A stretch of DNA of 64,000 nucleotides from Mesoterricola silvestris (GTDB lineage Bacteria; Acidobacteriota; Holophagae; Holophagales; Holophagaceae). Numbering within the stretch: position 1 is the stretch's first letter; every line of letters begins with the position of its first letter. Shown piece after piece: positions 1-9,498 of the stretch. A program made the translations under genes and the position numbers. The notes under the pieces are model-generated. The model was given only the letters and a program-made list of their open reading frames with translations. It had not been told where the DNA came from and made no database searches. The DNA is taken from positions 4,076,001 to 4,140,000 of the forward strand of contig NZ_AP027080.1 of the NCBI RefSeq assembly GCF_030295405.1, read 5' to 3'.

Positions 1-507
1 GAAGGCAGGGCGGTGGAGGTGGCGCCGCCCCCGGGGCCCCGGTTCCGCACGCCCTCCGGGAAGGTGGAGCTCCTCAATCCCCGGGAGCCCCACCCCCTGC
101 CCCGTTTCCTGCCCACCCACGCCGGGGGCGAGGCCCCGCCCTTCGCCCTCATGACCGCGCCGTCCCTCTTCGGCCTGAACTCCTCCTTCTGCGAGCGGGA
201 CGAGCTGCGGGCGCGCCGCAAGGGCATGCGCATCCGCATGAACCCCGGCGACGCCGCCGCCCGGGGCCTGGCCGACGGGGACCCGGTGGAGGCCTTCAAC
301 GGCCTGGGGGAGGTGGCCTTCGCCCTGGAGGTGTCGTCCGACGTGCCCGCCGGGGTCCTGGTGGCGGAGGGGGTGTGGTGGCTGGAGTTCGCCCCGGGCA
401 CCCGCACCGTGAACGCCCTGACCTCCCAGCGGCTCACGGACCGCGGGGGCGGGAGCACCTTCTACGACAACCGGGTGGACATCCGCCTGCGCTCCCCGCG
501 GCCCTGA
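1..507 (+). CDS. Molybdopterin oxidoreductase, C-terminal fragment
   Basis: The reading frame is already open at base 1, so only the last ~168 residues of a larger enzyme are present. The visible part resembles the molybdopterin-dinucleotide-binding domain that closes the DMSO-reductase/formate-dehydrogenase superfamily: a TPSGKVEL-type entry, LMTAPSLFGLNSSF, a stretch reading MNPGDAAARGLADGDPVEAFN, and a C-terminal block with NALTSQRLTDRGGGSTFYDNRVD. The late region usually contacts the pterin cofactor. Substrate and subunit partners cannot be read from this piece because the iron-sulfur and Mo-ligand regions lie upstream of the window. The next gene starts 44 bp downstream on the same strand but looks unrelated. 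Confidence 0.85.
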   Translation, partial: EGRAVEVAPPPGPRFRTPSGKVELLNPREPHPLPRFLPTHAGGEAPPFALMTAPSLFGLNSSFCERDELRARRKGMRIRMNPGDAAARGLADGDPVEAFNGLGEVAFALEVSSDVPAGVLVAEGVWWLEFAPGTRTVNALTSQRLTDRGGGSTFYDNRVDIRLRSPRP

Positions 508-550
508 CGGAGCGACCCGGGCTACAATCGATTCCTTCTCCGAGGAACCC

Positions 551-1054
551 ATGCGAGCCCTCCTGCTATCCCTGGCCTTCAGCCTCTGCGCCCAGGCCCA
601 GAGCCTTCCCGCCGACCCCTTCGCCCCCGTGCGGTTCCTCGCGGGGGACTGGGTGGGGGAGGGTTCGGGCGATCCCGGAAAGGGATCGGGGGCGTTCTCC
701 TTCCGGTTCGAGCTGGACGGCAAGGCCCTGGTGCGCCGCAGCTCGGCGTCCTACCCCGCCCAGGGCGGCCGCCCCGCCCTGCGCCACGAGGACCTGATGA
801 CGATCTTCGCGGAAGGCGGGAAGCTCAAGGCCCTCTACCTGGACAACGAGGGCCATGTGATCCGGTACGACGCCACCCCCCTGCCCCAGGGCGAAGGGGT
901 CGCGTTCCGCAGCGAGCCCGGGCCCGGCCCGGGGTTCAGGCTCACCTACCGCGTCAGGACGGGCGGAACCGTCGCGGTGGAGTTCGCCATCGCGCCCCCC
1001 GGGAAGCCGGAGGCCTTCGCCCCCTACGTGGAGGGCACCAGCCGGCGGAAGTAG
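551..1054 (+). CDS. Small secreted protein, DUF1579/lipocalin-like (putative)
   Basis: A 167-residue protein with a clear Sec signal peptide (MRALLLSLAFSLCAQAQS, cleavage probably after AQA). The mature part opens with PFAPVRFLAGDWVGEGSGDPGKGSG. This FLAGxWxGEG pattern begins many DUF1579-like or nitrobindin-like beta-barrel proteins, and the remainder is beta-rich with alternating polar and apolar residues. No catalytic motif is visible, so it is most likely a small periplasmic ligand-binding barrel; the ligand is unknown. A GAGGA ribosome site precedes the ATG. It converges on the histidine kinase gene, whose stop lies 14 bp away. Confidence 0.7.
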   Translation: MRALLLSLAFSLCAQAQSLPADPFAPVRFLAGDWVGEGSGDPGKGSGAFSFRFELDGKALVRRSSASYPAQGGRPALRHEDLMTIFAEGGKLKALYLDNEGHVIRYDATPLPQGEGVAFRSEPGPGPGFRLTYRVRTGGTVAVEFAIAPPGKPEAFAPYVEGTSRRK

Positions 1055-1069
1055 AACGGCCTCCCGTTC
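1054..1069. terminator. Short hairpin between convergent genes
   Basis: GAACGG-CCTC-CCGTTC forms a perfect 6-bp stem with a 4-nt loop. It overlaps the last base of the upstream plus-strand gene and the stop of the minus-strand histidine kinase. There is no T-run on either side, so it may be only a weak bidirectional stop or chance. Confidence 0.3.
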
Positions 1070-2390
1070 AGGGCTCGCCGGCCGCCGCGGGGGGCATGGG
1101 GTCCAGGGGCAGCCTCAGGATGGCCCGGGCGCCGGGGCCGTCCTCGCGGTTGGCCAGGACGAGGCTTCCGCCGTGGGCCTCGGCGATCTGCCGGCTCAGC
1201 ACCAGGCCGATGCCGCTGCCGCCGGACTTGGTGGTGAAGAAGGGCACGAAGAGGTTCCCGCCCGAGGGCAGCCCCTGGCCGCGGTCCTCCACGCGGATCT
1301 CCACGGTGCCGGCCCCCTGGGACCACCGCACCTCCACGGGACCCTCCCCGGCGTCCACGGCGTTGCGCACCAGGTTGATGAGGGCCTGGGCGATCTGGTC
1401 GCCGTCGGCCAGGAGGGTCACGGGGGGCCCGGGCACGACGGCCACGGGCCGGCGCTGCTCCAGGCCCGCCACGCGCCGCGCCAGGGGTTCCAGGTCCACC
1501 CGGGCCAGGCGCGGCTCCGGGAGCCGGGCCAGGCGGGTGTAGCCCTCCATGAACCGGCCCAGGCCCTGGGCCCGGGAGGCGATGATGCCCAGGCCCTGGC
1601 GGGCGTCCTCCATCCAGTCCTCGTCCTGGCGCTCCAGGATGCGCAGCAGGCTTTCGGAAAGGGACTGGATGGGGGCCAGGGAATTGTTGATCTCGTGGCC
1701 CAGCACGCGGATGACCCGGTGCCAGACCCTGCGCTCCTCCTCGCGCAGGGGCCGGGTGAGATCGGAAAGCACCAGGAGCCGGTGGGCGCGGCCCCCCTGG
1801 CGGAAGGTGCCACGGCGCAGCTCGAAGCGCCCCGCCCGCCCCGGGAAGGCCATGTCGGCCAGCACGGAGGCCTCCCCCTCCAGGGCATCGCCCAGGCCCA
1901 GCTCGGAGGCGGGGCGCCCCAGGAGCCGCTCCTGGGCGCTGCCCAGCAGCACCGCCCCGGCCCGGTTCACCAGGCGCAGGAGGCCGTCCCCGTCGAAGGC
2001 GAAGACCGCCACGTCGATCTCCGCCATCACCGTCCTCAGGAGGGCCGTGGCCTCCATGGCCTTCATGCGCTGCTGCTGCAGGAGCTCGCTCAGGGTGTTG
2101 AGCTCGTGGTAGACCGAACCCAGGGCGTCGGCCAGCGCCGGCTCCCGGGCCCGGAAGGAGTAGTCCCCCTCCCGCATGGCGGCCAGGAGGTTGGAGAGGG
2201 TCTGGAGGGGCCGCTGCACCCGCCCGCGGATGCCCCGCGCCGCGAACCAGGCCGACGCGGCGACGGCGGCCAGGAGCAGGAGCCGCACCGTCCAGGGCCC
2301 GGAGGCCCGCGCCAGCAGGAGGCCCGCAAGGGCCACGGCGGGCAGCGCGCCCAGGAGGGCCTGGAGCTGCATGCGCCGGTCGTGATTCAT
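1068..2390 (-). CDS. NtrY-like membrane sensor histidine kinase
   Basis: A 440-residue kinase. Two hydrophobic segments (about residues 11-27 and 35-51) anchor a HAMP-like linker (about 52-108), followed by a PAS-like domain (about 112-210). The dimerisation helix carries LGHEINNSLAPIQSLSES with phospho-acceptor His232; the E-I-N-N context is typical of NtrB/NtrY-type kinases paired with σ54 activators. The HATPase domain shows the N-box LINLVRNAVDAG, VEDRGQGLP, a FVPFFTTK segment and GGSGIGL. The almost absent periplasmic loop suggests that it senses in the membrane or cytoplasm. Its ATG overlaps the regulator's stop by 4 nt, so the two are translationally coupled. It is the last gene of the adaptor-ATPase-permease operon, which implies that it monitors the need for that transporter. 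Confidence 0.9.
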   Translation of the reverse strand: MNHDRRMQLQALLGALPAVALAGLLLARASGPWTVRLLLLAAVAASAWFAARGIRGRVQRPLQTLSNLLAAMREGDYSFRAREPALADALGSVYHELNTLSELLQQQRMKAMEATALLRTVMAEIDVAVFAFDGDGLLRLVNRAGAVLLGSAQERLLGRPASELGLGDALEGEASVLADMAFPGRAGRFELRRGTFRQGGRAHRLLVLSDLTRPLREEERRVWHRVIRVLGHEINNSLAPIQSLSESLLRILERQDEDWMEDARQGLGIIASRAQGLGRFMEGYTRLARLPEPRLARVDLEPLARRVAGLEQRRPVAVVPGPPVTLLADGDQIAQALINLVRNAVDAGEGPVEVRWSQGAGTVEIRVEDRGQGLPSGGNLFVPFFTTKSGGSGIGLVLSRQIAEAHGGSLVLANREDGPGARAILRLPLDPMPPAAAGEP

Positions 2391-3748
2391 GGGGAGATGC
2401 CCAGCTTGGCCATGCGGCGGTACATGGCGCTGCGGGAGAGCCCCAGGGCCTCCGCGGCCGCGGTGGCCCCGCCGTGGCGGGCCAGGGCCTTGCGGATGAG
2501 CAGGGCCTCCATGTCCTCCAGGCCCAGGTCCTCCAGGGAGGTCGACGCGGTGCCCCGGGCCCCCAGGAGCAGGTCGGGGGCCGTGATCCAGGGGCCGGGG
2601 GCCATGAGCAGGGAGCGCTCCACGGCGTGGGACAGTTCGCGGACGTTGCCCCGCCAGGGGTGGGCCAGGAGGGCCTTCTGGGCCCCGGCGTCGAAGCCCG
2701 CGACCTCCTTTCGGTAGCGCCCGGCCTTCTCCTCCAGGAAGCGCATGGCAAGGGGCAGGATGTCCTCCGGGCGCTCCCGCAGGGGGGGCACGCGCAGCTC
2801 GATGGTGTCCAGGCGGAAGCGCAGGTCCTGCCGGAAGCGCCCCGCGGCCACCTCCGCGTCCAGGTCGGCGTTGGTGGCGCTGAGGATCCGCACGTCGGCG
2901 CGCAGGGTGCGGCTGGAGCCCACCCGCTCGAACTCGCCGGTTTCCAGCACGCGCAGGAGCTTGGCCTGCAGGGGCAGCGGGGCGTTGGCGATCTCGTCCA
3001 GGAAGAGGGTGCCGCCGTCGGCCAGTTCGAAGCGCCCGGCGCGTTCGGCCTTGGCGTCGGTGAAGGCCCCCTTCACGTGGCCGAACAGCTCGGATTCCAG
3101 CACGCCTTCGGAAAGGCCCCCGGCGTTGAGGGTGAGCAGGGGCTTGTCGGCCCGGGAACTGGCGGCGTGCAGGGCCTGGGCCAGGAGGCTCTTGCCGGTT
3201 CCGTTCTCGCCCGTGATGAGCACCGAGGCGTCCGAAGGCCCGATGCGCCGCACCATCTCCATCACCTGCACCATGGAGGGCGAGGTGGCCACGATGGCCG
3301 GCGCCCCCTCGCGCAGGATGCGGTTCTCCGCCTCCAGGCGCCGGCTGCGGCCCAGGGCGGCGGCCAGTTCCAGGTGGGTGCGCAGGGTGGCCAGAAGCCG
3401 GGCGTTCTCCCAGGGCTTCTGCACGAAATCCTTGGCGCCCCGGCGCATGGCCTCCACCGCCAGGTCGATGCTCCCCCAGGCGGTCATCACGATCACCGGC
3501 AGGGCCGGTTCCCGGGCCGCGAGGCGCTCCAGCAGGGCCAGGCCCTCCTGGCCCGAGGTGGTGTCCTGGCTGTAGTTCATATCCATGAGCACCAGGTCGG
3601 GCCGCCCCGCGTCCACGGCGGCCAGCGTGGCCTCGGGGGAGGCGGCGGTGTCCGTGCGGAAGCCTTCGGACTTCAGGAGGAGCCGGAGGCTCTCCCTCAC
3701 ATCGGGCTGGTCGTCGGTGATCAGGATGCGGGGGGCGTTCGAGGGCAT
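2387..3748 (-). CDS. NtrC-family σ54-dependent response regulator
   Basis: 453 residues in three parts. The receiver domain (1-125) has acidic DDQ at 12-14, phosphoacceptor Asp56 in LVLMDMN and Lys111 in QKPW. The AAA+ domain (about 155-385) has Walker A GENGTGKS at 180-187, the σ54-contacting loop GAFTDA at 227-232 (GAFTGA in the classical consensus) and Walker B GGTLFLDEI. A Fis-type helix-turn-helix closes the protein (AAEALGLSRSAMYRRMAKLGI). It should activate transcription from -24/-12 promoters when phosphorylated by the adjacent kinase. A σ54 promoter with twin upstream sites precedes the adaptor gene at the head of the operon, so autoregulation is likely. Confidence 0.93.
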   Translation of the reverse strand: MPSNAPRILITDDQPDVRESLRLLLKSEGFRTDTAASPEATLAAVDAGRPDLVLMDMNYSQDTTSGQEGLALLERLAAREPALPVIVMTAWGSIDLAVEAMRRGAKDFVQKPWENARLLATLRTHLELAAALGRSRRLEAENRILREGAPAIVATSPSMVQVMEMVRRIGPSDASVLITGENGTGKSLLAQALHAASSRADKPLLTLNAGGLSEGVLESELFGHVKGAFTDAKAERAGRFELADGGTLFLDEIANAPLPLQAKLLRVLETGEFERVGSSRTLRADVRILSATNADLDAEVAAGRFRQDLRFRLDTIELRVPPLRERPEDILPLAMRFLEEKAGRYRKEVAGFDAGAQKALLAHPWRGNVRELSHAVERSLLMAPGPWITAPDLLLGARGTASTSLEDLGLEDMEALLIRKALARHGGATAAAEALGLSRSAMYRRMAKLGISP

Positions 3749-3775
3749 GATCGGGTTCCGGACTCCGTTCCTATC

Positions 3776-6184
3776 CTACTCGTTCCGCAGGGCCACCATG
3801 GGGTCCACCCTGGCGGCCCTCAACGCGGGCAGGAGGCAGGCCGCGGCGCCCACCAGGGCCAGCAGGCCCGCCACCAGGGCGAAGGTGGCGGGATCCCAGG
3901 ACCTCACGCCCGCGATCTGGGCATCCAGGACCCGGCCCATGGCCAGGGAGATGACCACCCCCCCGGCGATGCCGGCCAGGGCCATGCGGAGCCCCTGCCC
4001 CACCACCAGCGTCAGCACGTCGCGCACCTGGGCGCCCATGGCCATGCGCACGCCGATCTCCCGGGTGCGCTGGGCGGTGAGGAAGGTGACCACCGCGTAG
4101 ATGCCCACCGCCGCCAGCAGCAGCGCAAGTCCGGCGAAGGACCCCAGCAGGATGCTCCGGGCCTGGGCCTCCTGGCGGTCCTGGTTCAGGACCGTCTCCA
4201 TGGTCCGGGGCCGGCCCAGGGGCAGATCGGGGTCCACCTCGTGGAGGACCCGCTTGAGCACGGGGATCATGCCTGCGGGGTCCGGCACGGTGCGCAGCAC
4301 CACCAGGAAGCTGGGGATGGGAAAGCCCTCCCCGGTCAGGCTGGCCATGGGGAAGTACATTTCAGGCCGGGCGCCCTGGGCCAGGCTGGAATGGCGCACG
4401 TCCCCCACCACCCCGACGATGGAAAGGAAGGGCTCCTCCCTGCGGTCCATGGATACCCGGCCCTCCAGGGCGTTGCCCCGGGGGAAGTGCTTGCGGGCGA
4501 AGGCCTCGTTCACGAGCATGGTCCCGGCCTCGTTGGGCGCGATATCCCGGCCCTGGAGGACGGGGATGCCCATGGCCTTGAAATAGCCGGGCGTGATGTG
4601 GTGGTTCAGGGCCTCCTGCCCGTCCACGGTCTCCTCGCCGCCCACGTCGTAGGAACTCGAGCTGGTGGAGCCCAGCAGCGGCGGCGTGTCGTTGATGCCC
4701 ACGGCCGCGATGCCCTGGGTGGCCTCCAGCTTGCGCTGCAGCTCGCCCATGAAGGCGTTGCGGACGTTGACGTCGGGGTACTTGTAGCGGGGGAGGGAGA
4801 TCCGGGCCACGAGGACGTGATCCGGGCGGAAGCCCGGGTCCACGCTCTGCAGGTGGATGAGGCTGCGGAGCATCAGCCCGGCGCCGATGAGCAGGGCGGT
4901 GGCCAGGGCCGTCTCGGAGGCCACCAGGAGGCCCCGGAGGCGCGGGTGGGAGGCCGTGCCGGTGCCCTTGCCCTCCTTGAGGGAATCCGCCAGGTGGAGC
5001 CGCTCCGCATTGAGCGCGGGCAGGAGCCCGAAGAGGAGCGAGGCCGCCAGGGAGAGCGCCAGGGTGAAGAGCAGCACCCGCGCATCCAGGGGCATGCGTT
5101 CGATGCCGATGCGGCTGGAGCCCAGCACCGCCACCAGGCCGTTCAGGGTCCAGCGGCCCAGGAAGAGTCCCGCGGCGCCGCCCATGAGGCCCAGCACGAG
5201 GCTCTCGGCCAGGGCGCTCCACACCAGCGCGCCGGGCCCGGCGCCCAGGGCGGCGCGGATGGCCATCTCCCGCTGCCTCCGGGCGCTGCGGGCCAGCATG
5301 AGGTTCATGAGGTTGGCGCAGGCGATGAGGAGCACGAAGGCCACCGCCCCCGTGAGCACCAGGAGGGTGCCCCTGGCGTTGACCACCATCTGCTCCTTGA
5401 GGGGCACCACCCGGGCGGTGAAGTTCCGGTTGGAGTCGGGGTAGGCCGAGGCCAGGCCCGCGGCGACCCGCTTGAGGTCCGCTTCGCAGGAGGCGGCGGA
5501 GGCGCCGGGCTTCAGGCGGCCCACGGCGCCCAGGAAGTGGCTTCCACGCTGATCGAGCTGTTCCCGGCTGAAGGCGATGGGCACCAGGATGCTGGTGCCG
5601 CCGATGCGGTGGGTGAAGCGGAACCCCTTGGGCATGATGCCCACGACCGTCGTGTCCAGCCCACTCAGGCGGATGGAGCGCCCCACGAGCCCCGGGTCGG
5701 CCCCGAAGCGCTTGGTCCAGAACTCGTGGGAGAGGATCACGGCCTTGGGGCCTTCGGCGCGGTCCTCCTCGGGGGTGAAGTCGCGGCCCAGGGCCGGGTG
5801 CACGCCCACGACCCGGAAGAAGTTCCAGGAGACCCGCGCCGTGGGGACGTCCTCGGGCTCCAGGTCCCCCGTGAGGTTCAGGGAATCGTTGGCCAGGGCC
5901 GCCATGCCCTCCAGCTGGCCCGCGTCCCGCTGCCAGTCCAGGAAATCGGGGGCGGAAAGGGGATTGTCGGAACGGTCCCGCACCGGAACGGCGCCCCACA
6001 CCGCCACGAGGCGGCCGGAATCCGGAAAGGGCAGCGGCTGCAGCAGCACCCGGTCCACGAGACTGAAGATGGCCGCGTTGGCCCCGATGCCCAGGGCCAG
6101 GATCAGCACGGCGATGGCGGTGAATCCGGGGGTCTGCAGCAGGGAGCGCAGGGCGCGGCGGAGGTCGTCGAGGATGGGGCGCAT
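3776..6184 (-). CDS. ADOP-family FtsX/MacB-like ABC permease
   Basis: An 802-residue inner-membrane permease with the duplicated architecture of the acidobacterial ADOP family. An N-terminal helix ([37 protein letters not shown]) leads into a MacB-type periplasmic core domain, then an FtsX block. The pattern repeats in the second half, starting at [26 protein letters not shown] and ending with an FtsX block ([18 protein letters not shown]). Family members couple cytoplasmic ATP hydrolysis to periplasmic work, usually export of peptides, macrolides or lipids. The ATPase ends 10 bp upstream and the adaptor precedes that, so a complete MacAB-like unit is encoded. The substrate is not visible. 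Confidence 0.92.
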   Translation of the reverse strand: MRPILDDLRRALRSLLQTPGFTAIAVLILALGIGANAAIFSLVDRVLLQPLPFPDSGRLVAVWGAVPVRDRSDNPLSAPDFLDWQRDAGQLEGMAALANDSLNLTGDLEPEDVPTARVSWNFFRVVGVHPALGRDFTPEEDRAEGPKAVILSHEFWTKRFGADPGLVGRSIRLSGLDTTVVGIMPKGFRFTHRIGGTSILVPIAFSREQLDQRGSHFLGAVGRLKPGASAASCEADLKRVAAGLASAYPDSNRNFTARVVPLKEQMVVNARGTLLVLTGAVAFVLLIACANLMNLMLARSARRQREMAIRAALGAGPGALVWSALAESLVLGLMGGAAGLFLGRWTLNGLVAVLGSSRIGIERMPLDARVLLFTLALSLAASLLFGLLPALNAERLHLADSLKEGKGTGTASHPRLRGLLVASETALATALLIGAGLMLRSLIHLQSVDPGFRPDHVLVARISLPRYKYPDVNVRNAFMGELQRKLEATQGIAAVGINDTPPLLGSTSSSSYDVGGEETVDGQEALNHHITPGYFKAMGIPVLQGRDIAPNEAGTMLVNEAFARKHFPRGNALEGRVSMDRREEPFLSIVGVVGDVRHSSLAQGARPEMYFPMASLTGEGFPIPSFLVVLRTVPDPAGMIPVLKRVLHEVDPDLPLGRPRTMETVLNQDRQEAQARSILLGSFAGLALLLAAVGIYAVVTFLTAQRTREIGVRMAMGAQVRDVLTLVVGQGLRMALAGIAGGVVISLAMGRVLDAQIAGVRSWDPATFALVAGLLALVGAAACLLPALRAARVDPMVALRNE

Positions 6185-6194
6185 GGGGGCTCCG

Positions 6195-6890
<696 letters not shown>

Positions 6891-6907
6891 GGGACCTCCA
6901 GGAAGGG

Positions 6908-8152
6908 TCACTTGATGCGGATGCGTTCGGAAGCGTCCCAGGCGCTGGTGTCCGAGAGGATCACCTGGTCGCCGGGCTTGAGGCCATCGAGCACCTCGAT
7001 GGTGGAGACCGATCCCCGCCCCAGCCGGACCTGCACGCGCTGGGCCTCGGAGCCGTCGGGGGCGAGGCGGTAGAGGCCGAGGGTCCCGTAGGCCTGGGCC
7101 TGCACGGGCCGGCCCACGAAGAGGCCGTCGGCGCTGCGGTCCAGTTCGATGATCCCCTCCACGCTCAGGTCGGGCCGGGCGCCCTTGGGCAGGGCGCCTT
7201 CCAGGGTGGCGTCCACCAGGACGGTGCCGTTGACCACGGCGGGATCGATGCGCGCCACCCGGCCCTGCACGAGCCCGTTGCGGGTATCCACGGAAACGGT
7301 CTGGCCGAGGACGAGGTCCTTGGCCTGGGTTTCGCTGATGCGCAGTTCGGCCTTGAGCCGGGAGGGTTCGGCCACCTTGGCCAGGGTGCTGCCCGGGGCC
7401 AGGCGCTGCCCCACCTGCACCGGCAGGAGCTGCAGGACCCCCTGGAGGCCCGCGCGCACCTTGAGGGCCTCCACCTGGCTGGCCTTGAGGAGCCACAGGG
7501 CCCTGGCCTGCTCCACCTTGGCGCTGCTGGCCGCGAGCTGGGCGGTGAGGGAGGCCTCCCCGATCTTCAGGCGTTCCTGCTCGATCTGGTACCGGGTGGT
7601 GAGCTCCTCGGCCCTGCCCCGGGCCTGCATGAGCACCTGGCGCGCCACGAGGCCCTCCTTCTCGAGCCGCTCGTTGGCGTCCAGGTCCATGCGGGCGCTG
7701 GCGTAGCTGGCCTTCACGGTGGCCAGGGTGGCGCGCTTGTCCAGGAGCGCCTCCTGGACCCGGGCCTTGGCGCTGATGAGTTCGCCCTCCGCGGCCTTGA
7801 ACTGCCACTGGGCGTCCAGGGCGGCCTGCTGCAGTTCGGGATTGGACAGCTCCAGGATGACCGTGTCGGCCTTCACCGGGGTGCCGGGGTACACCCGGAT
7901 CTTCTCCACCCGGCTGTCGAAGCCGGTGGTGATCCACCGCACGTCCACCGGCTGGAGGGTTCCCGTGCCCCGCACCTGGAAGACCATGGGTCCGCGCTTG
8001 ACGGTGTCCACGAGGATGCTCTGGCGCTCCACGGAGGGCACCGCGGGCTTCAGCCTCCCCAGGGCGAGGGTCAGGACCAGGATGCCAAGGCCCGCGCCTC
8101 CCCAGGCGTAGTACTTCCTGCGGCTGGGGGGCGTGGTGATGGCGATGTCCAT
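6908..8152 (-). CDS. Periplasmic adaptor (HlyD/MacA-like) of the ABC exporter
   Basis: 414 residues. A short cytoplasmic tail and one membrane anchor (YYAWGGAGLGILVLTLALG) are followed by the usual adaptor layout. This has a lipoyl-half segment (VEKIRVYPGTPVKADTVILELSNP), a long alpha-hairpin rich in Ala, Glu and Arg (about 105-230), the second lipoyl half and beta-barrel (LPVQVGQRLAPGSTLAKVAEPSRLKAEL), and a C-terminal membrane-proximal domain. It would link the ADOP permease to an outer-membrane channel encoded elsewhere. The start MDIAITTPP follows GGAG at 8-nt spacing and lies about 20 nt after the start site predicted from the σ54 promoter; a start 36 codons earlier would lie upstream of that promoter. 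Confidence 0.9.
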   Translation of the reverse strand: MDIAITTPPSRRKYYAWGGAGLGILVLTLALGRLKPAVPSVERQSILVDTVKRGPMVFQVRGTGTLQPVDVRWITTGFDSRVEKIRVYPGTPVKADTVILELSNPELQQAALDAQWQFKAAEGELISAKARVQEALLDKRATLATVKASYASARMDLDANERLEKEGLVARQVLMQARGRAEELTTRYQIEQERLKIGEASLTAQLAASSAKVEQARALWLLKASQVEALKVRAGLQGVLQLLPVQVGQRLAPGSTLAKVAEPSRLKAELRISETQAKDLVLGQTVSVDTRNGLVQGRVARIDPAVVNGTVLVDATLEGALPKGARPDLSVEGIIELDRSADGLFVGRPVQAQAYGTLGLYRLAPDGSEAQRVQVRLGRGSVSTIEVLDGLKPGDQVILSDTSAWDASERIRIK

Positions 8153-8184
8153 GAACGGCTCCGGAAGACCTGCCCCCGGAGGGA

Positions 8185-8200
8185 AGCCATTCGCATGCCG
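8185..8200 (-). promoter_or_regulatory. σ54 (-24/-12) promoter of the exporter/two-component operon
   Basis: Read on the minus strand the site is CGGCATGCGAATGGCT. The invariant GG and GC are exactly 10 nt apart, and the flanking bases (C-A-T-G after GG, T after GC) follow the TGGCAYR-N4-TTGCW consensus, with mismatches at position 1 and one of the two Ts. The predicted start site lies about 12 nt downstream, giving a ~20-nt leader to the adaptor ATG at 8152. The operon itself encodes a σ54 activator. Confidence 0.65.
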
Positions 8201-8249
8201 GTTTACAACATCAATCAAACCCACATTTAACTTTACGTCCCGCCCGGAA

Positions 8250-8282
8250 CCGTCCCACAAGCGGGACGGGACCGTCCCACAA
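8250..8282 (-). promoter_or_regulatory. Twin upstream activator-like sites
   Basis: On the minus strand TTGTGGGACGG occurs twice, at 8282-8272 and 8260-8250, with starts 22 bp apart, which is two helical turns. The first copy continues into a palindrome, GGGACGG-TC-CCGTCCC. The pair sits 50-97 bp upstream of the -24/-12 element, the usual place for enhancer sites of NtrC-type activators. It abuts the stop codon of the desaturase gene. The natural candidate protein is the NtrC-type regulator encoded in the same operon. Confidence 0.55.
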
Positions 8283-9446
8283 TCAGGCGAAGGCGAGCTT
8301 GCGGGCTTCCGTGCGGGCGGTCTTCCATTCCCAGTAGGCGACCCGCACCTCGGCCCGGCACTGGATCATGGCGCCCTTCCATTCGGCCTTCTTCAGTTCC
8401 CAGGCTTCCCGCTTCTGGGCGACCCGTTCGGCCTTGCGGGCCTCCCAGCCCTCCACGTGCTCCTGCATGCGGGCCAGGGCCTGGTCCAGGCGGGCCCGGG
8501 CCGCCACCAGGCGGTGGGCGGCGGGGGTGCTGGTGGCGAGGCTGGCCAGGAGGGTTTTCTCCTCCATGGCCAGACGCGCCCGGCGGATGGCGGCGTCGGG
8601 CACCCGGCGCAGCCCCCGGGCCAGGCCCACCAGGGCCAGGGACCAGATGAGCCACTTGGTGGGGTCGAACTGGTACCACTTCACCCCGTTGCGGTAGTCC
8701 CACTGGAACATGTGGTGGTAGTTGTGGTACCCCTCCCCGTAGGTGAAGGGGGCCAGGAAGGCGTTGTCCCGGGCGGTGTTGGTGTCGGTGTAGGGCCGCG
8801 TCCCGAAGAAGTGGGCGGCGCTGTTGATGAAGAAGGTGGTGTGGTGGGTGACCACGATGCGCAGGAGGACCCCGATGATGAGGTACCCGGCCAGTTCGCC
8901 CTTGAGCAGGCCCACGCCGGCGGGGATCAGGGCCACGAGGCCCCCGATGAGGAAGTGGTACTTGTGCTGCCAGCGCACCAGGGGATCCTTCTCCATGTCG
9001 GCCACCCCCTCGATGGGCGTGACCTCGGCCCGCATGACCCACAGCCAGTGGGCGTACCAGAAGCCCTTGGTGCTGTTGTAGGGGTCCCGGTCGTGGTCCA
9101 CGTGCCGGTGGTGGATGCGGTGGCTGCTGGACCACTGCAGGGCCGAATTCTGGAAGCTGGCCGCCGCCAGGCACAGGAGCACGAACCGCACGGGCCAGGA
9201 GGCCTGGTAGGCCCGGTGGCTGTACAGGCGGTGGTAGCCCGCCGTGACGCCCAGGCCGATGAGGAAGAACATCGTCCCGAACATCACCCATTCGCCCCAG
9301 TGGGCGAGGGAGTGCCGGAATTCCAGGGGCACCAGCACCAGGGCCAGGGAGAGCGTCCCCAGGAGGAAGGAGGTGTTAAGAAGATCCCAACGTCGTTTAT
9401 TTGGCACTTGATCCCCCGGCCCCCGGTCGCGGAGGCTCCCAATCAT
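8283..9446 (-). CDS. Acyl-CoA/acyl-lipid delta-9-type desaturase with helical tail
   Basis: 387 residues. The three histidine boxes of the membrane di-iron desaturases are all present: HRLYSH, HRIHHRHVDHDRD and YHNYHH, separated by hydrophobic pairs that should form four membrane helices. The enzyme would introduce a double bond into a saturated acyl chain, so it probably adjusts membrane fluidity. The last ~100 residues (after ARGLRRVPDA) are unusual: a highly charged, Ala/Glu/Arg/Lys/Trp-rich segment that looks like a long coiled coil. There is no good ribosome site before the ATG; a GTG 13 codons downstream (VPNKRRWD), preceded by GGGGGA, is an alternative start. Confidence 0.92.
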   Translation of the reverse strand: MIGSLRDRGPGDQVPNKRRWDLLNTSFLLGTLSLALVLVPLEFRHSLAHWGEWVMFGTMFFLIGLGVTAGYHRLYSHRAYQASWPVRFVLLCLAAASFQNSALQWSSSHRIHHRHVDHDRDPYNSTKGFWYAHWLWVMRAEVTPIEGVADMEKDPLVRWQHKYHFLIGGLVALIPAGVGLLKGELAGYLIIGVLLRIVVTHHTTFFINSAAHFFGTRPYTDTNTARDNAFLAPFTYGEGYHNYHHMFQWDYRNGVKWYQFDPTKWLIWSLALVGLARGLRRVPDAAIRRARLAMEEKTLLASLATSTPAAHRLVAARARLDQALARMQEHVEGWEARKAERVAQKREAWELKKAEWKGAMIQCRAEVRVAYWEWKTARTEARKLAFA

Positions 9447-9498
9447 CGTCCATATGGGCCCGTTTCACAACCGGCAAGTCATTACCGACCAGAAACGG

